A DNA stretch of 64,000 bases from Cristatella mucedo (GCA_009760855.2 WPIO01000026.1:2974501-3038500), one strand, 5' to 3'; counted from the first letter of the stretch, positions 13,101-24,912 are shown. Notes: generated from the letters alone by a model not told the origin. Made by a program: numbers and translations.

Positions 13101-13402
13101 AAGCATCGCAAGCTGCCCTCGGTTTCACAGGCCCTCCCTCCTCTAGCCCCTCCGGCTTTCCCAGAGCCACTGCTGCTGCTGCTGCCTACGAAGCTGCTGC
13201 TACCTCCACTGCTGCTGCTGCCCCTGCTGCTGCATCGGCTGCTGCTGCCTCCACTGCTGCTTCTGCTGCTGGTTCTGCTGTCGCTACTGCTGCCACTGCT
13301 GCTGCCGCCCCTACTGCCGCTGCTGCAGCTACTTCTGCAGCAGCTGCAGCTGCTGGTGCTGCATCCCCTGCAACTGAGTCATTGACCGGAAGCGCCCGTT
13401 AA
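13101..13402 (+). other. GCT-repeat tract with an Ala-rich open frame
   Basis: From about 13164 to 13372 the sequence is imperfect GCT/GCC/GCA with ACT, TCT and CCT interruptions. One forward frame is open from a TAA near 13098 to a TAA near 13402 and reads Ala/Thr/Ser/Pro. It has no ATG. A TTTCACAG acceptor-like site precedes it near 13120-13127, so it could be an exon. The simplest view is a decayed trinucleotide microsatellite: another frame is open as poly-Leu, which argues against selection on one frame. Confidence 0.35.
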
Positions 13403-13574
13403 AATGATCTTGCTGGGAGAGATTGTAGTGGACTGTGTGCGTTAACCTTGCCACGGTAATCTGATCACTGCTACCAACTACGACACGTACCTTGTCTTAT
13501 ACTCACTAGCAAACGCCAACAGTAGCAGCTGACCCGCGCCGACTAAAGCTGTAGCACTGGCTAAATTATTCTTG

Positions 13575-13705
13575 TTATTTATTGAGCATGCTACCACTAA
13601 CCATTCGTTCGTGCTTCCTATACAGCAAATGTAAGTGCCTATAAAGAGATTGAGTTCTCCGATGACACTATATCAAACGTGTTATTATTATTAAATCATT
13701 CATTA
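13575..13705 (+). mobile_element. LINE-beta 3' end, truncated
   Basis: The piece matches the 3' untranslated region of the beta copy at 35603-36672: a CATGCTACCACTAACCATTC block, CTTCCTATACAGCAAATG, then the CCTATAAAGAGATTGAGTTC tail and a TTATTATTATTAAA end. The surrounding 13403-13574 and 13706-14108 hold no recognised feature. Confidence 0.75.
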
Positions 13706-14108
13706 AGTTTGCTTGTTTGATCCAATTAGTTTAATTATAAAATGCCTTGGCATAGGACCTTAAGAGAGCCACACGTTTTTACAGGCGTTTGATCATATAG
13801 GCTGGAAAGTAAACTGATTGGTGTTGCTGATGTCGATCGATTAGAGATTGCACGAACGGTAGTCGGCTTACACACTTACGGAACGATTCACACGGACAAA
13901 GCAAATGCCGTGAGAAGTTATTGGTTTAGTATGCCTATGCTGTTTACCTTCAAGTCGGGCGATGTGATAATAATAACAATAACCTTGGTATTGAACCTTG
14001 ATATAATGGGATCTCTTTCCAGCTACTTTACATATGTGTCTTTTGAAGAAGAGGAACTAAATGCACAATCTCTAAAGGATTTCATGTTAGCTAGGGGCAC
14101 ATACCACC

Positions 14109-14332
14109 CTGATTTGGCCCAGGAGTTAATGGGCTCGACCGAGGTTGTGGGCTCGAGCCCTGCGCCGTACGTGAAGCACTGGAGAGATGATAATTATAGT
14201 ACATTTTGTATAGCACCCTCAGAGATTCCAATCTCTTTCTAAGCGCAGCACACTCGCTGAAAAGGAAGCATGATCGAATGGTTAATAGTAGAGATTTAGT
14301 TCTCTTAGGGTGCTATATAAATGAATTATACA

Positions 14333-14334
<2 letters not shown>
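14109..14334 (+). mobile_element. SINE-A copy split by a LINE-beta tail
   Basis: A partly deleted tRNA-like head (TTTGGCCCAGGAGTTAATGG, B-box-like GGCTCGAGCCC) and the start of the tail (GTGAAGCACTGGAGAGAT) lie at 14109-14188. The tail resumes at 14290 with AGAGATTTAGTTCTCTTAGG and runs to ATGAATTATACA near 14330. Between the two parts lies a LINE-beta fragment on the opposite strand. The repeated AGAGAT at 14183-14188 and 14290-14295 is the expected target-site duplication. Confidence 0.8.
14189..14289 (-). mobile_element. LINE-beta 3' tail inserted in SINE-A
   Basis: About 100 bases of the beta tail: GCACCCTCAGAGATTCC and AATCTCTTTCTAAGCGC on the + strand, then a TGAAAAGGAAGCATGATCGA 3' UTR block. 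Flanked by AGAGAT on both sides. Confidence 0.8.

Positions 14335-14408
<74 letters not shown>
14335..14408. repeat. (TA)n microsatellite at SINE-A 3' end
   Basis: TA repeats begin directly at the A/T-rich end of SINE-A. The copy at 19181-19313 has the same arrangement. Confidence 0.95.
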
Positions 14409-14410
<2 letters not shown>

Positions 14411-14740
14411 AAAGTAATCGGCGATATTCAGTGGCTATGGGTACTTTGAAAGGAAGTTTGAGTGGTAGCTACCTAAAAATATCTCAAATATATCTCATAA
14501 ATGATCATATTAACGTTCCTGTTTAACTATGACATAATCGAGTTTTTCCAGCCACTTTATATATCATACACACGATCCTGTCTTTCTGAAGAGAAGCAAA
14601 ACGTCTAGTCTCCAAAGAGCTTCATCCTGTCAAGAGGCTCAAGTGATCGTTAATATGCTGAGGAAAACTTTGAAAGGAAGCTTAAGTAGTTGATATTTTA
14701 GGTAGGGCCTTCAAAAGAACAAAGCAACTATGGGATGATA

Positions 14741-15570
14741 CCTTGAAGTCGATGCTCTGCTTGATGGAAAACACTGTGCAGGTCGAAGAGAAGTCGTGTT
14801 CTGTGGCAATTTCGACGTTCAAGACAGCCTAGCTGCAGAATTTCACCAACTGTAAGCATCGTATTGCATAGACAGGAAGCCCTACATGTAGTGAATTAAA
14901 GAAATCCTGACGGATTACAAAAAAGCATAGACTAGCTTGACCGTGATATCCTATAGCAAGCTGGCTGAATTTTTGCCATTTTGTTCAGTAAAGTGGGTAG
15001 ACTTCAATTTGGAGCCGATGTTGTCATGCAGTGATAGATCATCTTGGAACTAGGCATTCAGAATCGGTGCAGAGGCTACGATGTGGGGAGATCCTGGCTG
15101 ACTCAGTTTTGAGGGCAAGGCTTTACAGCTTCTGAGTGACTCTAGGATTGCCCACAGCCATTAGGTTGGCCTTGTCACCCAGTGTACGCTGGCAGCACAA
15201 GCAGCCGTAGTTTTAAGAATCTCGGGTGCTGGAAGGTCAGGAAAGTCAAAGAACAGGTAGGACTGCGTGTCATCTGAATAGAAGGAATGCCTAGATTTTT
15301 CTTGCGTGTTACCGTCGCCACGAGAAAGAGAAAGGAGAGAGTACACATTTCCTCGAGCAGATCTCTGGGGCTCCCCATACTTCACAGACTCACCAGATGA
15401 CCGGTGGCCTTTCACGTATGCCTTGAAATGTTCCATTAACGTTAAACCTCTAAACTAAAACAGTGCTATTTCAATGATACCCAAGCCAGATGTAAGGTGC
15501 TCAAGAAAGACTTGCTGATCAATGATATAAAATGCCACCGATAGATGTAGCAGAGAGACTCAAATGAAGT
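14741..15570 (-). mobile_element. LINE-beta, decayed reverse-transcriptase fragment
   Basis: The region aligns by eye to the beta copies at 35603-36672 and 37490-38545. The block near 14741-14760 (TTGAAGTCGATGC) and several later blocks match. The catalytic motif reads YSDD instead of YADD near 15269-15280, and frames are broken. Upstream RT sequence continues to about 15570 (CTCAAGAAAGACTTG block near 15502). A CT-rich stretch sits just before the YSDD motif, at the same place as the long (CT)n arrays in the other beta copies. The preceding 14409-14740 has no feature I can name. Confidence 0.75.
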
Positions 15571-18500
15571 CAATTTTTGTGCAACCATTGGGTAGTAATA
15601 GTAATAATTAGCAATAATAGTGACTTAGGAATACTTAGTAGAAATTATTAATTTGTTTAGATTAGATCAGTTTTTAAGTCTTTATTCGAGTTTATTTGCT
15701 AGATCTGATTTATTATTATAAGCATTTAGCTACTCCAAATGTTTGATTGTAATCACAAAAATAAGACAAGGTCCAAGTTAATTTAAGTTTAATTGGTCTA
15801 GGGTTGACTTTTCAATGAGTGATCTGACAATCATTCAGGAACTAAACATTAGGCCTGGGCATGTTTATTATGATAGTTATGGTGGGAAGCAGCAAGTGTA
15901 GGTATCTCAGGTATGTCGTCTTTGGAGCTAGCTAGTAGTCTTCTTAGAATGATAGATGAACATCGATATGGGGGCAAGCCAGGACGGACTTCAAGGTGGA
16001 TAGGGAATTAAAGCTGAAAAGAGAAAGGTAAAGTCGGTGCTAGTATTGGATGTAGCGGATGAACTCATTCTGCTTTTCTGCCTTGCTACCATAATTCAGA
16101 AAACGATCTGTCAGATCTTCTTAAGTATAACTCGGTATGGTAATGAGGTGAGAGCAGTTCCGGGGATGGTTGATGGTCGACATAAGCCTTTTTGAATAGT
16201 GGGTCTGGTATTCCACTTGGATCTTGAGGAAACTAGATTCTACATTAGCTGGTGCGTCGGAATGACCTCGATTAGATCTCGTATGCCAGTCGATGGACAG
16301 TCGGTCATGATGTTTCACACCGATCGCCTGACATGTCACCGTTGTCAGTTCCCCTCAAGTGCCATTCATCATTTTCTCATTTTATGTGCAATAACGCCTC
16401 GGTCTACAGCTACCAGCATTACCGTAGGGTGGCATGGCACTTGGTCTTAGCTTTAGGGTAACAGTGCTCGCTCTTTGAGATCCAGGTCATTCAATAGACG
16501 AGTGCATCAGCTCCACAGCCTAGCAAACTTTCACCTACGTAAAAATGGGCTCGATGCATACAGCTGTAACTATGCAACGAACGAGCACAGCTCCTGATAT
16601 GATTTGCATTGCTGCATGTGCTGTGGCAAGCAAGCTTCACTCGAGTGCTTAGTTGTCCTTTCACTTAAGCGACCATCGAACTAATTTCTGGTGGGGGATA
16701 TACTGACCAATGCAAGCATACTTCCACATTTGCTGTCTGCTGATATCCGAAGGAAATTCTTAGTATTTTGACAGAAGGATTAAAGCACGAGCTAAAGCAC
16801 AGGTAATCCGGAAAATTTATTAGTAGAGTGCAGTTGAAGGTTTGACAAGATTCTGGTAATAAGTTGCACAATGGCATCTTTGTTGAACCCCCTTGTCTGC
16901 CTTTCTCTTGTGGCCGATAGTTTCTTTTTATCTTGGTCGTCACACTCCCCCTTGACTATTTTCTTCTGCTCTATTTATTTCATTGTGTAAGTAAAAATAT
17001 TGCTGAATATACAGCCAGATTGATACGGTGCTACCCAACCAAAGAATGGGATATCACCTTGCTGGGTATGAGAGGATGATTGTACCGTCCATCACTCGGG
17101 TTGAACGTGCAACTTTAGACACTCGTGAATGATGCCGTAGTCACTCATCAATTCTGACACACCCGAGTCTTCGGCATGCTTCGGCCCTTGCATTCGTCCC
17201 GGATCGGTGCCCCTGCGTGTTGGCAGCTGCCCTCGCCCGCATGGTGCAGACAGAGTCGTGAGAAGTGTGCCTACTCCGAGTGGCAACGGTGGCCCTGGCA
17301 TCCCGGTCTGGTTGAATGGCTGAGCAGACGCAGCACGGGTTCAGTGACACTGGCCAACTGGCAACAGCAGACGTGGGTAGGCTGTCCACCCTGACAGTGT
17401 GTAGGTCGCACTCGGGATTCGTCCTGGCAGACCAAAGCCACATATAACCATGTCAGTCTCAAACAAATATTGTATGCTTTTCTTGCACGAAATCTCATAG
17501 AATAGCAATGGGATCGCCTATAGAGCGACTACTCCGAATGTGTCACGTTTTGAGAGCTTCTAGACTAGAGGTTGCATTAGCAATCAAGGTCATCCGTGTC
17601 CATGTGTCAGCATTCTTTACAGACCAAACTGCTGACAGGGGGAGGGCAGTCATGACTGTGGTCGTTTGTAGTATAATTACTACTAGCATAGAACACGTGA
17701 TTATTGTAAATGCATTGCACTATCGGTGGAAGTCCCTCGACGTCCATCCTCATAGAAAGAAGCCTCCCACACGTCCTCTCTATCTAGCCTTTCCTCAAAA
17801 GCAAAACACCCCAGACCATATAGTTACTCATTCCTGCCCTCGAATCCCAGCAGCAGCTGAAAGCACTGCTGGGCTGCAGACCTGGCAGCTGACAGCAGGC
17901 AGCCTGTTGAACTGCCTGCCAGAAGCTGGAGCGGAGGGTGATGTGCTCCATTCTGTGCATTTCGGTGTTCAGGAAGCAAACTTTTAGTCGAAAAGCTTCA
18001 AGCTGCCGCCAGCAAGGCTCGTGTGTGGCTACCGGCCAAATCCAACAGATTAATTACCATGCATTGTAGAAATATGCCACACCTATCAAAAGATGCAAGG
18101 AAATTTGATTAGCAGCAATCTTTTTCTAAAAGTAAATAATAAAAAATTGACATTTAAAAATCACATTAATCAGGAAAAGGTCGATCATGTGACATTGAAG
18201 GAGATTGGTGCTATACTTACTTGACATACAACCAAACTGAGAGACATTATGAACACAAAAGTTGACCAGAGCGCATATTCCAAATTTCTAGTCGATGTGG
18301 CTATAAGAGGTCAAGCTGTAGCATCTCAAAGGTGCAAAGCCTAACTGCCCAGAAAGCACAGTCACCGTTGTCAGCTTCTAGCTCAACCAGCTGGCAGCAC
18401 ATGCCTTGATCTCAAAAAAGCCTATACACGTCATAACTGTACTGTCAACATATATATTTCAGGCTAATACTGTTAATATATTTTTCTGGAGGAGCTCAGA

Positions 18501-18794
18501 GTTCAAGCTGTAATTATGGATGATGAAAATTAGGTTGCCCTCCCTCTGCCAGCATTCATCATTGCAGTCTTCAGAGCCTAAACCAGAAGTTTAGGCAATT
18601 GCAAAGACAACCAACGACCAGAAGACGATCGACGACCAATTAGGTACCAAGCTGGCATGTATTAGCATTGAAAGAGGCATTTCCCTGTCTTCAATAAAGA
18701 GTCTCTCGGCTCTGACCAAGACAGTACACGGTGGCAGACCGGCACATTATCAACGCAGTGCGATTGCTAGCAGCAGCTGGGCAATGAGCAGCAA
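15571..18794. other. No gene seen
   Basis: Three kilobases of mixed, partly A/T-rich sequence. I found no LINE or SINE piece, microsatellite of note or protein domain. Open frames up to 159 codons (17508-17987, +) show no recognisable motif. Confidence 0.5.
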
Positions 18795-19180
18795 CTAGCA
18801 GTAAGGTCCTGCACCTGCTAGGTAATTTTCATCTCGATTATCCTTGTTGACCCTCTTCGCACTTGTATTTCTTTTTTTCGCCCTGCATTTTGTCTTAGCT
18901 TTAGCATTACTGCTGGGTTTCTCACCATACTCATTCATGAAGGTATCCATCCGTTTTCCGATTTTAATTCCTAATCTTTGAAAAACTGACCTGCGACCAT
19001 TCATTTCCTCATTTTTGAAGGCAGCCATCATACGTCGCAAGACATAAAGCATCAATACCCGAGTACCTGGTCTTGAGGCACTCCATCCATACTAGATTAT
19101 GCAGTGACTCATTCTGATTTTGAGTCTGGCCGTACAAACACTTGCTAAGTTTTCACTGGTAACTTCCTCATATGTGCCAA
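18795..19180. other. Lys/Arg-rich minus-strand open frame, unassigned
   Basis: An 86-codon frame (18795-19055, minus) reads Lys/Arg/Asn-rich toward its C-terminus (KAKTKCRAKKRNTSAKR). It is in unique sequence, not a microsatellite, so a small exon or protein cannot be excluded. There is no known domain and no supporting neighbour. Confidence 0.15.
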
Positions 19181-19313
19181 GCTGGCTTGGCCCAGTGGTT
19201 AAGGCGCTCGCCCCGACCAAGGTCTGGCCGAGGTCGTGGGCTCGAGCCTCGTGGCATATGTGAAGCGCTTGAATAGAGATTAGGTTCTCTTAGGGCATTA
19301 TACAAATGAATTA
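19181..19313 (+). mobile_element. SINE-A, full-length copy
   Basis: Complete architecture. The head carries an A-box-like TGGCCCAGTGG at 19188-19198 and a B-box-like GGCTCGAGCCT at 19239-19249. The tail GTGAAGCGCTTGAATAGAG with its partner TTCTCTTAGGGCATTATAC follows, then ATGAATTATG. The tail resembles the LINE-beta 3' end. RNA polymerase III would transcribe it from the internal boxes. It is not a tRNA gene: no cloverleaf acceptor stem is present. Confidence 0.88.
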
Positions 19314-19315
19314 TG

Positions 19316-19394
<79 letters not shown>
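19314..19394. repeat. (TA)n microsatellite at SINE-A 3' end
   Basis: About 80 bases of TA, continuous with the end of the SINE. Confidence 0.95.
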
Positions 19395-19398
<4 letters not shown>

Positions 19399-20994
19399 GC
19401 CTTCCTTACGGCATTGGCAGTGTGTTTGCAAGTCATGAATTCATAGTGTGCACCGTGTCTAAAGGGCTTGGATCTTTGCTACAGCTTGCTTATATTTATC
19501 CCACGAACCTGCTCCATCGGGGCAATGATGGTGATCAGCAGCAGCATCGTCGTTAAAGGAAGGAGTGCCATTGTGAAAAGGACTATCTTTCTGGTCCAGA
19601 GTATGAATTTCAGAGCATCGAAAAGCCATCGTGCATTACCTATTACACATGCATGCTACTTGTGGTACTGCTATACAATTTCTCCCATGCCCCTACGAAG
19701 AGGTATCTGCAATTACCTGTTGTCACTGTTTCCATTACTTGCTCTTACATGAAGAGGTCCATAGTCATCGCTGGAGAGCATCAATTCTACGGGTAGGCAA
19801 CTACCTTTACCATCGGTCAGGTAGATGGGCATGGGTGGCTCTATCCACCTGGAATCAAGAGCCCTTTAAGCACTCCCTCTCCCCCGAGCCCGGTAGCTCT
19901 ACCTCAGTGGCTATCGAGCGTCCAGGAAGGGGATGGTGCTTTTGGCATGCACCTTGTAATTGCTTCTAGCAATGGGCTATCACCTCTTCTTTAGACGGCG
20001 GCTGACAATTCTGGGATTTATATGAGGATTTCTTATCAGTTTCTTGAGGGAGGTGGTCATTATTTTGCTTTAGAGGAGTGATCGTACTTTTTAAAGAGAC
20101 TAGATGTACTTCTTTTTGGGCCGGTGCAAGAATGCTGGCTGAGAGCACATTCGGTGAGAAGGTTCGTGCTAAAAAAATGGGGATACTAATTTTGTTTTAG
20201 TGAAGATGTCATCAGGGTGGCGAGTTTCCAGTGAGTAGCTTCAGGCAAAAAGATAAATGTGGAAATATAAGCTCATTCGCTTCGGGAGAGCTAAGGAGCC
20301 CTTATGTAGGGGGAGCATTCCATCAACAAGTAGCTTCAAGGTGTTTTTTTTTAGAAAGGGCAACCATTTGCTCACTAGATGAGGCTTAATGAACCATCTG
20401 AAAAGCTTGCCTCCGAGGCCGGGCTTCAGGCATCCGAAACGACAGTACCTATTTCTTTTTTTTAGAGACGGCCTAAAAATGCTTATGGGCAGCCGATCTT
20501 CATCGTTTAGCTTCAGGCACTTAAAAAGACGAGGTTATCAGAAGGGGGTTGTCATATCGGGCAGCATGCCTTTGGCTTGTGGGTTGATCACACTGCATCT
20601 AGAGCTGCCAAGCTCGCTTAGACTTGAGAGAAGCAACGAAGGTGTTCTTCGAGGCACTCTATAAGAGCTCTGGTTTTGAGTTGTTCTTCTTTTTGAAGGA
20701 TGATCAACATCTTTTGGAGCCCTGTTGCTATGGGATTGCCAAATACCGAGCTGTGTTGCTACTTGCTGTTCTAGCCTTGCACCACAGTGCAGCCAGATGA
20801 GCAATACATTTCAATAAGCTGCATAGCTCCCTAAAGTATTCGTAACCATGGCTTCCTTTTTTGCCTGGTAATTTTCATCAAGGTTCATTGGGAATAGCAT
20901 GGCCAATAGAGAAAAGCTTTGTTTTCCACGATGGATAGGGATGCAACTGGTAGGTGTGTGGTGAAGCTGTAGATCATACCTGCACTGAGATTGA
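19395..20994. other. No gene; possible degenerate ~90-bp periodicity
   Basis: Between about 20235 and 20560 the words GTAGCTTCAGGCA, GTAGCTTCAAGG, GGGCTTCAGGCA and TTAGCTTCAGGCA recur about every 90 bases, some near T-run plus TAGAGACGG-like words. This may be an old tandem repeat. A 60-codon Lys/Glu-rich minus frame at 19966-20148 is unassigned. Nothing else recognised. Confidence 0.3.
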
Positions 20995-21076
20995 AGTTAC
21001 GGGTGTTGCTAAGGTTCTTAAATAGCTATATACAATGAGGCTGCTTGATCAGCTGATCTTGACTTTTGCTTTTACA
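20995..21076 (+). mobile_element. SINE-B, 3' fragment
   Basis: GGTGTTGCTAAGGTTCTTAA and ACAATGAGGCTGCTTGATCA, then AGCTGATCTTGACTTTTGC, match the 3' half of SINE-B copies at 23730, 30953 and 31922. The head is missing. Confidence 0.6.
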
Positions 21077-23729
21077 TGTTATTTTGTGCAGGCTGCTAGG
21101 GCTTTACAAAAACTGCACCGATGTGATAGCAAAGAAAAACGGAACAACAATGGTACCACCTTAATAACCAAAAAGAGAGATGCAATTATATGCTCAGTGT
21201 GACAATGCTTCTTCCTCGAAGTCCTGCTGGTGGTTCTTAGTTTATTTAGGCCAGTGATGATTCTGCTTGCCAATAATGTGTCTGGCCTTCGGTGGTTACC
21301 ATCGATCACGTAGCTTGAGCAACACGGTGAGCCTTACAGCAGCCATCCCCTACGGTGTCAGTGAGCCGCCTTTGAGCACCTTGCATAAAAAGAGTCATCT
21401 TCAGGCTTCGTCTGGCAGTTGTCATTTGGCTTGTATTAACCAGAGCCAAAGTGGCTCACTGTTCAATTGAAGTTCTCTGCAAGACGACATGCACAGGGGG
21501 GCGAGTGGGCTTCTCGAGAGCCGACCAATAAGGAAGTCGGGCCCTCAGTTGTAATCGGCCAACTGGCTGCAGGTGCCCTGTGCTGTTCCCGTGGCTCGTG
21601 TTGTCTGCACTGGCGTTTCTTATAATCTCATAGATGGCCACCGCTGTCCGATTTCATTTCTTAGAACGTTGCTGCCCAAAGCAAATGAAGCATTTTTACA
21701 TTGCACAGCAAAGTCCAAAGCAGCTTCTATTTGAGTGTGCGTGTATCATGAAAGGCCATGTCGATTTGGCTAGGCTGGGAATAACTAGACAGCTTCATCA
21801 ACGTCACCATCATGGTCGTCATTGCCACCACTAGTAATAGCCAAGGGAGTAGCCAGCCAAGGCTAGCTGAAGCTGACTCTCGATCACCGCAGGTGGTGCT
21901 CATGATTCGGCTTTCATTGGTAGGATTGTTTGTGCACTAGTTCGCTGGTTGCAATCGTCCCTAGCGTCACGATTGGGGATTTTCTCTCATCGCACCATCT
22001 CGGTTCTAGCTAAGCCAGCCCATCAAAAAATGCAGCTGTCGGCTTGGTGATGGTGGTTAGCAGATCAACGTAGCTGGTGCAAAAAACGGCTATATCCTAG
22101 ACAGCTTCCATACTATAAGCTCAAGCATTTTCCTAAATACACCTGCAAACATGCTAACAAGCATTCACGAACCGTGCCGTGTCTGTGCATGCAGGCTGGC
22201 CCTGTCACTTGAGCAGGGAGCCCCGGCTGTGCAAAGTCAGTGCCATGTAAAAGGTTTGCTGCCGACCAGCAGGGTCACTAACCGATGACCGAGCTGTTGA
22301 ACTTGGCTAAAAGCATAAATATCCTAAGAATAAGCTGTGGAGCAGATGTCTCTTGCACATGCTTTCGATTGGCTGTCAAGTCTTTAAATCCATTCAGCAG
22401 CAAATTGGTTTAGTGGGTCTAACTCCACTCCCGTGATAGTCAAGCATTGACAGGGAAATAGCCAGCAAGCTCAAGAAGGGTTAATCTCTACCTACAGTTC
22501 GATGCCTGCTAGCTGATCCAGTGCACCTGGCTTTCTCTCGACCTTGCCCTTGTGCGGTTAGGCTTTTTTTACTCAAATGCTTCCAGGGGAGGGAGCCTGT
22601 GATGCTTCCGGGAGCCCTTTACAGCATTAACTTTCCCGATTCTCAAGGTCTGACCTGATCGCCAGCCAATTGAGCAGCTTTTTTTTTGTTATCAGTGGTG
22701 ATACCAGCTTTCGAGCATCTATGGTCAGGACTTATAATTTTTATCAAAGATAAGCTTCACATTCGCTGCTGCCACTGAGTGGTGGACAGTGCACTGTTGT
22801 CACTTAATGATTGCTTTGTAACAGCTTTTTAGCTTCGGTAGAGCTACTTCATTACAGCTGGCCCAGAAGCTCACTTGATGCTGCCAGCTTATACGGAAAC
22901 CCGGAAATGCTGTTCCCGTTGTGTACATAGGTGTATATCAGTGTACATGTGCGGGTGTTTGCATGTGTGTGCGTGTGCATGCATGCTTGGGTGGGTGCAC
23001 ACGTGACGTGAGTTACAGCTTCTGGCTTGCTCGAAATCGATCGTCAGTTTCAGCCTCTGACATGCAGCAACGTCGCCGAGGGCAACCAAAACGCCTGCAT
23101 TTTGCAAGCCCAGCTCAAGCAACCAGCTTTTGCTTGCCAACCTGCCGGCCTCAGCCCAAAGAAGTTCAGAGCACCTAGCTGAATTGTACTAACCTCCTCT
23201 ACAAACCTCGGCTACAGGCGACGTGATGCTAGCTTGGCTGAGTGCCTAATTGTCCAGATGCTGCTTCAGCCGACGCAAATAAGTATTCCTCCTGACAACC
23301 GAAAGTGCCACTTTTGTGTGTGTGTGACTGTATAGGGTGCACATGGGAAGGGGCTGCTAGGCAGTGCACTCTCTTAGTGACTGCTAAGTGGCCTGGATAC
23401 CGGCAACGGCTCCATTCCCACTGACAGCAACATTTAGTTTGTCCTGGGTGACTCAGAAGAAAGCGATTCGTGCCTGGGTTTCCAATCTATGGCTAACAAA
23501 GAAGGCTTTTTACTTACCTGACATACCCTTACTGATCATGCTCAATTGCACAACAGCAATACGTGTGCCAAACTACAGCAGGACTCTAGCAGCAAACTGC
23601 TGTCAACAGGGCTGGACTTTGATAGGTATGGTAAACGTATCCTCGAACAGGGAGCTGTAAGAGCTGGCTGTCTTGTTAACTAACAGAGTGTATGTGACCA
23701 TCTGATAACTTGTAGTTTATGCTTGTCAA
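21077..23729. other. No gene; possible SINE-C fragment
   Basis: Mixed sequence. Near 21955-22010 the words GGATTTTCTCTCATCGCACC and CTCGGTTCTAGC resemble the region at 45800-45850, suggesting a shared old repeat. A degenerate GT-rich patch lies at about 22921-23005. No protein domain seen. Confidence 0.4.
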
Positions 23730-23870
23730 ATCACTCTTCACGACCCAGGCCGTGGCTTTGAGTCCTGCGATTGGCGATCCTTTACTGCCCATTGCAAGCA
23801 CTGGTGATAGCCGTTAAGTCTCTTCTGCCTGCTAAATAAATGAGGCTGCTAAATCAGCTAATTTCACATT
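23730..23870 (+). mobile_element. SINE-B copy
   Basis: The TTCACGACCCAGGCCGTGG internal hairpin, B-box-like GGCTTTGAGTCC, the GCAAGCACTGGTGATAGCC body and the AATGAGGCTGCTAAATCAGC end match the other SINE-B copies. The A-box part is lost or decayed. Confidence 0.75.
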
Positions 23871-24085
23871 TAAACCCAGGCTGCAGCCACATCCAGTCGC
23901 ATTCATGATGGCTGCAGCATTAGCTGTCATTCACACAGCAGATGCGAATTCGAACTCAGTTGCTGTTCTGTTTGATCCTTCTGCAGATTGATAATAACCA
24001 ATGGTACTGGGGCAGACAGTTTTTCACCTGCTGAGGTTGATCATAATACTTAGCAGTGTGGTATCTGCACAGATTGGTAGTCCAG

Positions 24086-24088
24086 AGG

Positions 24089-24168
<80 letters not shown>

Positions 24169-24192
24169 GGAGAGAGAGAGAGAGAGAGAGGG
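24086..24192. repeat. (GA)n microsatellite
   Basis: GA repeats with a few AAAG, GGAG and GAGG interruptions. 23871-24085 and 24193-24912 hold no gene I can recognise. Confidence 0.95.
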
Positions 24193-24912
24193 GAGGGAGA
24201 GGAGAGGCTGCCCAGAATTCTGCTTCAGGCAGCAAAAGCTGGTAGTTCACCATGGCTTTCTCTAATTAGGTGCACAGCACCTGCTGGCACTAGCAAATGC
24301 AGCGTTATCCTAAGCTTGCCAACGCAAATTGTAAACATGCCACTCGAAGAATGCATCTGTCCTCAACTGTGGAGTTGAGCCAATGATTTGCTCGGATATG
24401 AATGTGTTCAAGTGTTATGTTATTCTCACAGGTCGTTCAAGCTCACCTGTTTGGAAAGTACATGCAGCCAATCGGAGGTTTGTGACCAAAAACTGGCATT
24501 AGTCATAAGCTAGCCTTGATCGCAGACTCCACTCGTGATGGCTTTTCTAACGGATGCCTCTGATCCACTCTCAAGCTTTTAACCCTAAAATGTCGAGATA
24601 GCCTGCTTTTCAATTCGAAGCAACAGTGCTGCTGATGTCATAGGAAAAGAGAAAGCTCTTTGATCTGTTTCGAGATTTTACTTCGATCACAGTAGCTAGA
24701 GACACGGCCTTCCACGAGGATTACTGATTTTGGGAAATCGCCCTTCTTGACGTGAGAAGAAATTACTCCAAGTAGTGCTGCTGGTAGGTGGGCCATCGTC
24801 CTGGGTACCTACCATGCGAACAGATCAACTGCTATCTGCTTGTGCCTATGGCCGTCACATGCAACCCATCGTCTCCCTGGGTGGATGCAAACAAGTGCTT
24901 CTGGGTTTTAGG

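Noticed and set aside
13990-14640. Apparent duplication of a segment around 13990-14105 and 14545-14640
   Set aside because: A few shared words (CCAGC.ACTTTA, GAAGA.AAG, CTCTAAAGGATTTCAT versus CTCCAAAGAGCTTCAT) but the alignment is too gapped to claim by eye.
19181-19260. tRNA gene (also at 3935, 28796, 30953, 31713, 31922, 59436 and 61752)
   Set aside because: A- and B-box-like motifs are present, but no full cloverleaf or acceptor stem can be drawn. Each head is joined to a repeated body and tail, so these are tRNA-derived SINEs.
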